A stretch of DNA of 64,000 nucleotides. Origin: Balanoglossus misakiensis (Eukaryota; Hemichordata). Position numbers and translations under genes: made by a program. The notes under the pieces were generated by a model, which searched no databases, was not told where the DNA came from, and saw only the letters and a list, made by a program, of their open reading frames with translations. Numbering within the stretch: the first letter of the stretch is position 1; the number at the start of each line of letters is the position of its first letter. Shown here piece by piece: positions 23,805 to 36,784 of the stretch. The stretch covers positions 5,704,001-5,768,000 of the forward strand of contig CM082585.2 in the NCBI GenBank assembly GCA_040954595.2, given 5' to 3'.

Positions 23805-23865
23805 AACTACTGAGAGTGCGCGGAATGCGCCTATGTCAAAGGCACCATAACTTTATGTGCAGTTG
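23805..23865 (-). promoter_or_regulatory. Conserved 61-bp snRNA promoter block upstream of U4 copy 2
   Basis: Matches the block upstream of copy 1 to within a few bases and ends at the same distance (-61). The shared TAAAGTTATGGTGCC core is the candidate PSE. Confidence 0.6.
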
Positions 23866-24111
23866 AGAATTCGTGGCTGTTCTAGATACAACGTCTACGT
23901 CATTGATATGCTAATTTTCATTGCAACGCTCCATTTTGAATTAATTATTTTTCTTTTTTCTATTTGCGAGATCAAATAGGGAAAAGGTCAAACTCACATG
24001 GTATTGGATACAAAAACACCTGTTGACGCCGTGCTATGCTGTCGAACTACTGACGTGACTCTGTCCTGTTTGTACAATTCTTTTACATCCGGGACCTCAA
24101 GTTTTCAACTG

Positions 24112-24555
24112 CTCATGTAGTAGTCTCGGTTACCCAGAGCCCTCTGCTTCTTCCGTTAGGCACTCCAGAAAGAGGGTCTGGGGAAACCCGGTAGACTAAC
24201 CGTCAGGCGGAATCGGGACAGCTGCGATGCATGACGGGAGATTAATATTCCAAAATGGCGACGTCCTGCGCGCGAACCCACGGCCGACATGTATGACATA
24301 CGATAAAGAAAACATGCTGAGAAGTGCTAGACCTGCTAAAACTGTATACAAATTGAAAAGAGAGAGAGAAGTTCGGTAAATAGTTTTCTAATATCGACAT
24401 ATCATAATATCGTATCGAATATTAATCTCCCGTCATGCATCGCAGCTGTCCCGATTCCGCCTGGCGGTTAGTCTACCGGGTTTCCCCAGACCCTCTTTCT
24501 GGAGTGCCTAACGGAAGAAGCAGAGGGCTCTGGGTAACCGAGACTACTCATGTAG
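24112..24555. mobile_element. 426-bp MITE, copy 1, with 9-bp target duplication
   Basis: The element spans 24121-24546 with 130-bp terminal inverted repeats (24121-24250 and 24417-24546) beginning TAGTCTCGGTTACCC, and a 166-bp centre without a coding region. It is flanked on both sides by the 9-bp direct repeat CTCATGTAG, the target duplication. Nine bases with long arms fits Mutator-like elements; Merlin (8-9 bp) is the other option. It encodes no transposase, so it is non-autonomous. It sits about 255 bases upstream of the promoter block of U4 copy 2. Confidence 0.93.
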
Positions 24556-24796
24556 GTGCATATCTTTTGACCCCTTGACCTCAGCAAAAGACAATAGGGA
24601 AATAGTCCATTGATAATGCAGGCTGAAATTTTAGATGGCTCGTAGGAATCAATACACTCAGACTTATACTTAATTCAAGGAAAAACCTCTTTGCTATTAT
24701 CGTGAGTCTAACTTCTAAGAAAATAAAAGAGAACAGCCCAAATTTTATTGGACCATTTAATTAGTTTCGCTGAGGTTTGGTTACAGCGAAAAACTT

Positions 24797-25080
24797 ATCC
24801 CTTTAAAGCCCCAATAGCTTCCACTTTTACCATATTTTTAGTCGATAAAATCCTTCAATCTGCTCCTTATCCTTAGTCGAAAAATGACACTATTTTGACT
24901 TTGTGGGGATTTTAATACCAGTGTGCGCATACCACGATAGTTTTGTACTCTTGTAATTGTGAACTGAAAAAAATGGGTGTGGCACCCGTTTATTATTCAC
25001 CTCGTTCACATTTAAATGTACAGCCAAAACTCAGAGGTTGATAAAATGGTTGTGTATACGCATGACATGGACGATTCTAA
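24797..25080. repeat. Old dispersed repeat, copy A
   Basis: Shares blocks in the same order with 45450-45660: AAAGCCCCAATA, then GAAA(AA)TGAC, TGCGCAT...ACCACGAT, and GGGTGYGGCACYCGTTTATT. The copies have diverged and carry indels. Family unknown; SINE-like ends were not identified. Confidence 0.55.
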
Positions 25081-26171
25081 GCTCGAAAGGAAATTGACAT
25101 CTCTTTGGGTTTTAAAAGATGTGGTCACATCGATTTTCCATGTCAGCGTGTACGTGTGTTCCTTTCATCAGTTTATGAAGAGCGTGTCGAACACTGACGT
25201 ATGCTTACATTGTTTCCAAATTTGCCCGGGGGCTTAAACTTTAACCCGTCAAGGTCACCTTCCGTCCTGATAACACAGCTTCAATATTGATATTGTTTCA
25301 TTTGTATAGGGGCAAGACAAGACAAGTTTCCTAATCTACCAAAATTTATCTTTCACTGCTGTAGTTCTATTGTTTTTTTCTGAAGGGAAAATTTCACAAG
25401 TTCTATGGGCCTAAACCCAGACAACCGCAAGACTTAAATCACAGTGAGTATATCACTGTGACGGGCGTGTCTGTCAACGCCATTTTATGGCCGACCATTT
25501 ACAACGGGGCAATCAAATACAAGTTACGCGGGACATATCGTATATGATCGTTCGGATTGTCGTTATGTACACGACATTGCGAAACACGCGATTTTAGTGC
25601 ACACGTTGTACACAGAGTGAGGTCTTACAGTACCCCCTTCCCCATCACGAATGATCACACGTTCCATCCATCCACAGACAGTAGAATCGAGACTCGCTCA
25701 ATGCTTCTACTTTAGACTATGCTACACATAGCCGAAAGTCAGTTAGCAGACCGGTGATATATCATTTTAAAGACTGTCGTCATCTATGTACGGAAATCAA
25801 GGATTTCGCTGAAATCGAACCGATTTCCCCGACCAATATTATACCACACTGACTTCAGAAAAGACCGTTCTGGTTGCCAAATTCGTGTTGGTGTGCGACA
25901 TGGCGCGCCGCCAGGCGACGGGGAACCAACAATGAATATGATTTCTCGTGTGACGCCCACTACATTGCAATTCAAGTCTGCCAATTTATCAACGTTTCAG
26001 GGTTATGTTTATCCAAGAAATTATCACTAATGGAATTTTTTTGTTTCAGAGAGATAGAGGCGATAATGCCCCTACCAAAAACCTTGGTGGATATATCTTT
26101 CGTGATCTAATAAACTTTAAAAGGTTGTGTTACCATTGATACGACTAGCACAATCGCTACTCTTTTTGTTA

Positions 26172-26205
26172 TGGTGGTGGTGGTGGTGGTGATGATGATG
26201 ATGAC

Positions 26206-26263
<58 letters not shown>
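26172..26263. repeat. (GGT)n / (GAT)n compound repeat
   Basis: GGT units run into about 25 GAT units with one ACG change. The same compound motif recurs at 49233-49378. Confidence 0.93.
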
Positions 26264-29200
26264 CGTTATATTATTCTATTTTCAATTGTATTATATTTAA
26301 TAACGTAATGCGCTCTATAAGAAATAAAATAATTTTAACATCACGCTCACGTGAATTGCTGGTACCAATGTCTCGGTTATCAAACCAAAACCAAAATCAA
26401 ACCATGTCCAAGTGATTTCCTTTGTGTATAGTAACCTTACCCCGAGATGACACGGTTGGCGGTATATCAAATTTTCTCCCACTGCCAAATGAGGTATAGG
26501 CCAATCGAATACTGCGTGCTGTCCGGCCATTGTAAACATCTGACCCTCGCACGCGTACAAATTCCATTTAAATTTCCAAAGGTGATTTATGTTGGCTGTG
26601 CGTATCGGGCAGGTACCTGTTCGCCCCATAAGTTGGCATGCACCCAGAAGGCAGCGTCATAATTGACCCCAGAGCATCAGTAAAACCATACAAGTTTCGA
26701 AAACTCCGCTGCACTCTGTGCACTGAGTGAGTCATATTGTTCCGGGTTTTAAAGGCAGACGCCAGTGTAAATATCTGTAGTTTTAGTGCGGGCAGCAGGG
26801 AGTGTCAGAGGACAAAGTTGGGCAAGTCACGCTCGCGCTGCGGACCAACGCGCTTGGTTTTATCTGCGACGCGATCAAAGGGTGCAGTTTCGTGGGAGTG
26901 ACCACGGTGCATGTGTGCGTCCACCCCATAAGGTGACGGCGGTCAGACTTCCGAGGTATTTGCTCACTCAACGTCGGTATCAACTCGGCCCACGACTCCT
27001 GGTGAAGTCCACTTTTATTACACCAGAGCTGAACGAGTGACCAAAGAACGCGTTGACTTAATAACAGACTTTTGAACTGACTGTAAAAGTCTGGACGGTC
27101 CATATTACTGAACACGCGTTGAACGGGTTTCAACGTTTCCCCCATCGGAATACTTCAGCGACAAGGACGTATCATTTCTAACAACAACTTTGGGCGGTGA
27201 TCGGAACGTCGTGCGTTCCCAACCGTGAGGTAAGTTCAGCCATGCGTTTCTATATCTAAGTCAACAAAACGCTGACAAGACTCGGCAACTCAAGTTCGGC
27301 TTCGACATGGCAACTTCAGCCAATTCCTAAGGTCAACCCAAATCCATTGTTAGATACAGGTTTAGGTGGAACTCAATAAATTAAACGCAAAACAGGTCTT
27401 GTTGAATGTCAACTACATGTACTTCATAAAGGGTGTGTTCTGTTTGTCGAAATCACCGTGTAGTGTTTAAAATTCCACTGCCGGTATTTAGCACATTGCT
27501 TAGCCGCTGCAGGTCAACGGAATTCCCCCTCCCTGTAAACACACCGGTTCACTGCAAAATGTTAATTGTTTAGTACGAACTGATATCTGTAATCAACGCC
27601 AAAAATAAATATTCCCTGACCCACATTGCTTGTCACGTTTACCCACCAAATCGTCCATAGACAGCATTCTCCCGTAGCTATGAACTGATAGCATGTAAGA
27701 GCCCAGGTCAAACCATCCAGCTGATTTCGAAAAAAAGATGTAATTTCAGACGCAAAATTTCATACTGTTATCAATTTCGGATTGTTTTTGTTGACGTCCC
27801 TCATGGATTTCAACGAGACATTATTGGCATTCCTGACACCTCACTCCTATTTTAAAGGTGACACCCTAATGCAAATAGCCGTTCTTGCAAGCGATACTAA
27901 TTCGATAATTTCATTATCTCTATACCACACCGCGATTAAAGGACAACTTTGGGGGAAATCGTTCTCTCGCCCGCGGCCACCGATATACATTTACCCGCGA
28001 CATTCTTTGAAGACGTCCTGAGGGCAACCTTTCTAGTAACACCACACATGCGTCAGAATGTATTGTCCTTTGCGTCGCGTTCTATTATTTTGAAGGACAC
28101 CGCCTTTATCGACCGTCACCTGTTGACGCCACAGACAGAGCCAATGGTTGAACGTTTGTGAGACAGCGTGAAATACCAAAGAATGGGCAGGGGCTTTCGA
28201 TATGAAATTGTGTCAACATCATGGGAACATGGCCGGGTCAACCACCAGCGGTTCGTCGTCTTCTCCGGAAACTGGCGCCAACTTTGCCGGCCAATCGTGT
28301 AAGAAGATCCACGCGTTACCAAGCCCCCCGGTCTAAATCTCACCCTGGGCTCAGTAAAAGTTTACATGTTCATGACCGAATTTTTTATCGTTAAAAAATG
28401 TCCACCCACACTCAGGCTGTTAACATTTCAGCATATTTGAACCCCCAACCCATAGCAGCCGTCACACGTGTACCCACATGCTTCGGTGTGGGCGGGCGGC
28501 CACAAATTATCCCCGAGGCCCTCAACAGAATTGACGAACCAAGTATGTCATTTATTTGCAGGTTTTTTTCAGATAATGTTTCTTTGCCTCTCATATATAA
28601 CATTCCCGCACTAACTCAATATGGGAACGCATTTGTTATTGGCTGATACCTGATCTACCTATCACTCAATTGTCCTGTGAAAACGTACCCTAATTGTAAC
28701 CGATGTTCCCGGATGTATTCGATTACATTAGTATTCGTCAACGTTGTACAAGGGGCATATGCGCAACATTACGCATGCTATGTCTAGTAAAACTAAGAGC
28801 ATACATATACACAGCGACAGTCACGGTCGTTTGAGGTCAGTTCAGTGGGCGGACGTACAACCAAATTGTTTCAAGTCTGTCACTCACAGCGTATTTACGT
28901 GCCAGCGATATAAACAATCCCTTATACATGTACTGTATAGTAAAGTTCACAGCAAGGATATCACGGTATGGTACCCTATGCCCTAAATTTGTTCACCCCA
29001 CAAGCGGTAGAGGTCTTAATATTTAAGAGCCTGGCTCCGTTTTTGGACGGGAATGCCCGGTTGGTGTGAGTGGACCGTCCCATTCACTGCGACGGGTGAA
29101 TGACGCTCCTTCGCGCGCTTTCTCACTCACAAATTTGTGACGATAAAATTCTTGTCTCGGGAAAATTTTCAGCAAATTTCATGTCTCATTTTGATTTAGA

Positions 29201-32200
29201 CGTGGTAAAGTCTATCCCAATTTTCCCAAATTTGTTTTAAAAGCCACATAAATTGTGCCTGAGTTTAACGTTCGTTTCCACTTATTCATTGTCATGCATG
29301 TCTGATATAGTAACCCCCTCGAAACTGTTACTTGTCAAATGGAGAGCGGAAGGCTTGTGTCATAGAGAGGTGTGAATAGTTCACTGAGAAGTGTCATGTT
29401 CGGCAGACGATAATATTGAATATTGTGCATCACCCGCTGTCGACGTCGTCACGTACATGTGAGAACAGCTCGCACTGTCGGGTTCGAAATTTGCTCTTGC
29501 AAGGTTACCAGTACATGCTTTTCAAATCGGCAACTTGGATCTGGCCCACTGTTGCTATGGGTGTCTGTGCGATCGGTGGCCGCGCGCGCTCTGTTGTTGT
29601 TTAAAAATTGTGGTCCAAAGCACCTCAGTCGTCCTGTCCCTTGACTGGTCGCTATAGATAAGTTAACTGTATTGATTTTTGTTGTTATTTGACAACTGTT
29701 GGCCTCTGAAGGAGCTCAGACAACGAAGCCTGTTGGCATCTGCTTGGTCGGATTCGGATATTTTAACTATAGCAACCCCTTCAAAGAACTTCACCGGTGG
29801 TTAGCCTGTAAACCTACAACACAGGACCGAAGTCACTTCGGAAGTAAATTGACTTGAGTGGCAAAGTGATATATGGCTAACGACAATCAGACCAGTGTCG
29901 CTCACGCGACGACAACAAACCACAACAACGACGTCAACTCCACCTGAATTACAACATCGCAGTGACGTCACACATTCCAGTTTTTGAAAGGCAGCGTTGT
30001 GACGTGCACGAGCACTCGATCGCACAGGTGGATACTAGTATGTCAACCAATTGTCTCCCCATGCTATTATAATTCACCAGGGCGTTAACACGTCAAACAA
30101 AATCCTGACGTTTGAGTTACAGCGCCGTTATCAGCGCATATTTACCGACTATTACACACTTCCAAAACAAACAAGAAACCGTATGATCGGCGAAATAAAA
30201 AGTCCACACCATTCAAGAAAGTCTATAGGCCCTTCTGTGAGATGCGGACCTCTGATTATTGTTGACGTCACGCGCGTGCGAAACATGGCCGGATTCAACG
30301 GCTTTAGCAAGGTGTGAGTCTAAAATTAAGGTGGGTTGTTATCTTGTAGCGTTATCTGTGGCTGTCTAGGTGATTAAGGATTTACGTGCACTGGATACGG
30401 TGTAAGGTAGCCCAATCCAATTATTGGCCGGTGTTCCGCGCGGATCGCCACGGGCGTGAGCAGATCAAATGTAGCGGTAGGGACGCACGTGAACCTCCGG
30501 TTAACCGTTACGCCGTTGCACCACTCGGCAAACACTCGTCTTTGTTTTTACATCACCCCAGCGCTGTGTACATTTCAGATCGAGCCGTTTGCCAAACGGA
30601 TTTAACTTGTACGGGTTGGTGTTTCAACAGAGAAGCGTGTTTGCTGCCGTGGAAATAGTACAAATACTCGGCTCACGCACCTAGCGAGGCCGCGATACCG
30701 GAGTCCTCACCAAATACCGCAAATGCTTCGGTAGCGCAATCATCGTCCAAATTTGCCCACGGACACTCCGCCACAAATAGGTCGAATAGAATCGAACCAA
30801 AACTGTTTGGAAAATTCGTCGCCTCCACACTGAGAGCAAGGCGCCTTCAGAAGAGTAGTAGGTAAGTTTGTTTTTTCCAAACAGTGGCATAACTTTAAAT
30901 CAATCGTGACCTTGTATGTACAAGCGCAACCGAAGTATTTGGTAATCAATTTCAACTTGGAGTGGGTACTTCAGTTTTACATTAAAAGAACAACATTTCC
31001 GGACTCATTTTCGACATGTGGCTTTTGCGGACGCGACTGAAGCACATCCACTTTATTTCAAATTCTTGTTGGTTCGTATTTGGTTCCAGGACAGATCGGC
31101 ACGTTTAATGTTGAGGGAGACATGTGTTATATTAGTGGGCTAACTGAGTATTGGGCGGGGGCGGGGGGGGGGGTCACAGGAGTCTCTGCAGCGAATCATG
31201 GGAAAGTAAACTTGAAGTCGAGAAGGAAACCCCGAATTTCATTTTAGGTGCAGTTTGCGTTCAGATTCGAGTACATGTACTCAGAAAGGTGTACGTCTGT
31301 CAAGCGCTCGTGGTGTTTCTGACGAATTGGTGTTATCGCGTTTGTTAAACTTTGAAGTGTCTTATATTGCCGTTTTGTCCATTGTGTATCACGATCGTCA
31401 CGGTATAACGGGAGATCAACATTGGGAGATAGTCGGAGTGACTGACGAGTGACGTGGTTGACTGGTGTCTGGTACATACACCTGTGACTTCGGTTTTTAT
31501 CTTTGTTAAAGGGACATTAGTCTTCACAAACATGTTGTTTTGATAAGCTAAATTCTGGGCATTTCATCATGTTTCAGGAACTTGAACAACAAACTGCAGT
31601 AGATACACAAAAACAAAAATACTAAAAACGCAGCAATGAGTTACAGCTACATGTAATGGAGCTCTAAATAGAGTTTGATTAAACTTTGATGCGCAGTCAT
31701 ATGCATCGGTCAACCGACGAATGCCGTGAAAAAAACCAACAGTTGCGCTGTGTACGTCGACAGTGGCATGCGTATATTTGATATGAGATTGAATAATGTT
31801 ATTAGGAAATACATTCCGCAAGACCGGCCTATAGGTTTAGTCGCAGGGTGTGTGTCTACGCCCATATATTCGTCGTCTGTATTATGAAAAGCTACGCAAC
31901 AATTTAGTCGTCGGCGATGTGCGGGCATTCCGGGACAATTCATCGCGGACGTATTTCCCGCATGTGGACTATCCTAAAAATCCAAACTACTGCGTTCTTG
32001 CGCATGCCCAGCTTTGTGTACATATCGTTCTCAAAAAATTTTAAGACGTCTCGCCACAGACATGATAGTATATTTTTTACCACCACGATCTTCAGAAGCA
32101 GAGATTTGACCCAGTACAAAAACACTGCTTTGCCATTTATTGCACCTGAGTGATCAGTCACATTTACTGCACTAAAGTGAATATCCAGTCAAATCATTGA

Positions 32201-35200
32201 AGACAATGCGTCCCTCCCCTCGCCCCTCACGTCACCATAGTTACCATGTCGTCATTTTTTGATCCCCAAACTTGTTAATGATAAGATTACTGCATGTAGG
32301 TGTCCAAGTTATGAAGTGTCGCCTGTCAAGCACTGTCACAAATAGTTTTTAATCTGAATCGTTTGGTTCCAGAAATGATTCGATTTCATTCATCCCAAAT
32401 ATGGGATGGTAATACAGAGCAGACTGTTGACGAGTCTTATAATCACACACCAGCCTCGGCCAAATACAGTCTAGCTACTTGATATCATGGCTTGATGTCA
32501 CTATGCTGCATTAGTAGATGACTACCACTGCGGTAATATCGCCTGGAATGACTTCACAATACCTTTAAACGTGATTAGAATTTGAACGGCTGCGTAGAAA
32601 TTTGTGTGACGATTATGTTGCGCGCGCAACTCCTCGTCGTCCTATGCAGCTTGATGTTACCAGCATAATATAATATCAAATTATAAAACAATTTTATTGA
32701 AATGTTTTTAGAACAACATGTGTATGTTTTTTTCTGAAAATCTGTCGCCGAGAAGCATATACTACCTTAATTGGGGAAAACAGTTAAAGGAAACGGTGTT
32801 TGTCGTTATAACGAAAAATACTACACCGCCTGTGGGAAATACGAAAGAAACACACCCAAATACCGTATACTTTATTCGCTCATGGTCGGGTAACTAAGAC
32901 CCCCATCTGGTTCTGAGTAGTAAACGTCTTGCCCTGTGCATGCCTTTACATGGAAACTGCGGAAACGAACCAAGAGCCGAGAGGTCAGTTTTGGCCCGAA
33001 AATTCACATTCCCGGACACCTCGGAGAAACACACCCAAATTATGTCCGCCTCATCCGCTCATGGCGTGGTCGGGTATTGCCGACTCTGCCCCACTGGCAT
33101 TCAACCCCCCCCCCCCACGCTCTGAGTATAGTGACCCTTGGGCAGTATCTGCCGTGGGTTTTACATATGTGCGGAAACTCGAAAGCAGACTTTACAGTTT
33201 ACAATGGTGGGAAATCTGATAGTCGTGGGCCTGACATTACTTAATAGATCACGGCAAAACTCCCGGGGCGAATGCTTCACAGAAACCTTGCTTTCTGCGA
33301 TGTCCGGATCCGTATCAATGCACTGCCCACAATTTTGTCGTCGGCTTGTTATCCGCCTGTGTCATACTTCGATGCCAACCGCGCTTCTCCGAAGAGCGAG
33401 CTGTATCGTTACATGGCATGCGAGATAAACTTAGCATAGACGTCGTGTTCACATTGCGTCATACAATACGCTTCGATATTTCGAATCATTAACTCTCCCA
33501 TCGTCATCTTTCAAAAAATAAACTTTTAACGCATTTGTTCTCAAATTTTGATTCAGGCCTGAAATTGGTCTAAAATTAAGGAAATAAATCTGAGTGAAAA
33601 CGTCAGAATATTGTAATACATTTATTGAGATCTCGAACAAGTACGACGGGCAAGATCGTTGGGACGACAGTTGTACAATAGAGCAGTCCGTCGTCACCTG
33701 ATATCTGCAAAACGGAAGTTAAGTGTCCTGGATCATACCGGGTCATACAATACTTCTCGTTCCATGATCTACATTAACTTGTTTCAGTTCATCCTTTTTT
33801 ATCTCGCGTTGCTTACATCGTTCATAGAAAAGAAAAAAACGCTACTTCGGTTGACAGGCAGAAAAATCTAAAAACGGAAAGAAATGTCACCGCACTACAT
33901 ATATCAGTTTCGTTATACTGATATATGAATGGGAAGTAAATCGCTCTCTGTAAAGTTCCATGCATTGCGCGGAAATATTACCAATTCTTTGAAAACGCAG
34001 CAAGTACGACGCAGTACGCAAACCGACCCCAGATGAATTCTGCGCAGGAGATGTAGTAAAAGCAGCAGTAGACTCGCGACTATTGTCAAACACAGGCTAC
34101 AAGTGGGAAAAACACGATCGAAAACACGATACAGATTTGAATCTGACAGTTGAAGTCGACCTGTTTCTTCAGTGGTATCGGACCGGAAACGTCATCTAAA
34201 TACGCCGGAAACTCTACCTAGAACTTCGGTCTAGTAAGATCTCATATCATCTTCTACATCAATTTATAATCACATAACTTAGGTTGTTTTGGTCGGTGCA
34301 GTCAAAAAATATCAACAGGCAACGCGAAAATGACTTGTTTATATACAACACAAAGACGTTGCTGTGTCTAGGTACGGAGTTTGACAGGGTTGCAAGACCA
34401 CGAAGTTTATTATACAGTGGGTGACGCAATTTTCTTGTCCCCCACGTGACCTTACATCCTCGTATTTTGGTTGGTAAGAATCCATCAGGTTGACTAAAAC
34501 CTCTACAAACATTACCATTGCAGCTGTAGTCAAGACACTGTGTACTGAATTACAAAAATGACTCTTTTCCAAGAAGTATTTTACACGTTTCTTGAAGTTG
34601 TCCCAAAATGTTGATTTTCTTGGCAACCCCACGCCAACGGAAGTACAAGGATGAAAGGTCATATACGGGTCACGAAAGTGACATACTCTTGTTTGTTATA
34701 CACGTGCTGTTATAGTGCGCGACCTATGACCTGTCCTGTGCCAAATGGCAGACATTTTACTTGTGTCTTTCGAAACTAAAGAATATCGCATAACACATTG
34801 TGCCTTGTCCTTCACCCATAATATGTGTATCGGATATCAAAATCATATTTGAGATATACGTCGTGTTTTTGAGCTTCTTTTCACTGAGATTTCGCACAAT
34901 TCTGCAGAAGAAAACAAAACAAAACAATGGCGTAATAGAACGTGGAATAGTGTCTGGTCGCTGAACAAATAAGCTGTGGTCTATAGCAAAAGACAAAATT
35001 TTATATTTGAGGAGATGCGTGCCATGACCTACATGTACATTTGTCTATGCAGGACAGTGGCGCTAGTCCTCCCGCCTCATCAGACACCACTGTCCATAAC
35101 ACGATCATAGCCTGAGATATACACGTTTACAGAGTCAGCAATGACCAAAAACGAGCAAAAGCGATGAAAGCCAGACGGATACCATGAGGGAATCCAATCG

Positions 35201-36728
35201 CAGACATGACATTCAAGAACACTGACAAGACAAGGGGACGAGGTTAGATTTGATAGAAACAGGCTCGGGCAAGTCAGAAAAAATGGTTTCGAGTGTTGAA
35301 AGCTTAACTTAAAACAGTCCTATCTCTCTGATTAACATACTGTAGTATAAATTGACAAACACTGACGGAATGTTGTCCCTTCGCCAACTTTGAGTGTAAG
35401 CAGGACAAGAAATGGTTCACGGCGCCGAGCAAAGATTTATCAGAACATGGACCACCTGGTTGACATATTGGATCACCAAGTGACTGATGTACGTGCATAT
35501 GTATACCAATTGTGACTAACCTACCGATGAGGTCCGACCCAGAGAGGGGTTTAATGGCCGCTTTAATTTTGTGACCCAGGGGTCATAGGTCACCAGGTTC
35601 GACAAAGTTCATAAAACATAAGTGCGCTTTTCCGGGGCTGTCGTGTAAACTTTCCGCTGTCTTGACTTCCCGCGCGTGTAGCCTAATTCCACGAAAGTCA
35701 GAACCAACAGTCAAAGCACAGAAATATTTCCTTGTTTATGCCAGTCGTATCGTTGTGCAGGTACATGGTTAGGTTTGGAAGCATTGAGCCTATATAGTGT
35801 GTTGTTTTTTGGCGACAACGCAAGTATATGCGGGTAAGTTAACGACCTCTACCATAAAAAAGTTATACTAGTTTGGTCAGTGGATGGTGGGAGTGTTCAA
35901 TAGGGTAGTCCACAGTCATCATGGTCAAAGTGGTATGTTGCGTGGTTATGCACGGTTATCGCCCGGTAAACGACCAAAATAACTGCTCCTCGCTTCTTAA
36001 TGTGTACTGGCATAGACTCGGACAGCAGGTCAACGTATGCCAGTATGAGATAAGCGTCCTAACTGCGCTGTGATGACAGATCAACGTGCCCCACGTAATC
36101 AAGACCAATCTCCCCATCTTGAAAGATTTATTTCGGCAGTGTACACCACCACCAATTGCTTGACATACTCGATGCACTTGTTTGCATCGTAGTCTGTGGG
36201 GAATAGGTCGTCATACATGCCCACAAGTGCTGGCCAACCACTTTTTTGTTGACTCTAACTGATGAACTATACCTTATCAAAAACGAGTTATCACTAATCA
36301 ATCTCTCGATTGTTGGTTGTTGTTCATGGGTGGAGTGCTCTGTAGGTTTTTATGGCCAGTGTTTACGACGTACCTTGCTTGATTTTTCAGTATTTACCTT
36401 TAGCGGGCACGAATTTTATTGTATTTGTGTGGTGAATTACATTTTAATGTTAAACCGCAATAAAAAAAAAAAAACCTTTGTACACACATGCCAAAATAAA
36501 CTTGTCGCTTGTTTCAGATTTTACCCATGATCCAAGTTTAGTGTCCTGTAGTTTGGGCGCAATATAGCGAGAAGTACAAAAACTATCTTGAAGATGGCGC
36601 GAATTTGTGTGTACAATTGCATACATCTTTCCCTTGCCTAGTCGGTTGACCACAAGAGGAACGTTTAGAGAAGTTCTGTGAAGTTCCTCAAACATATACG
36701 AGGAAGGAGAGTGTCCAATGATAGTTTT

Positions 36729-36784
36729 TAAAAACAAACAAACAAACAAACAAACAAACAAACAAACAAACAAACAAACAAACA
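36729..36784. repeat. (AAAC)n microsatellite
   Basis: About 14 perfect units. Confidence 0.95.

Noticed and set aside
22824-23865. The paired segments as a transposon or duplicated coding exon with a GTAAGT donor
   Set aside because: On the minus strand the sequence matches U4 snRNA over its whole length; the apparent donor is chance within the antisense of U4.
26783-27145. Overlapping open frames on both strands
   Set aside because: Similar length on both strands, no recognisable motif and no splice sites; most likely chance in a GC-richer patch.
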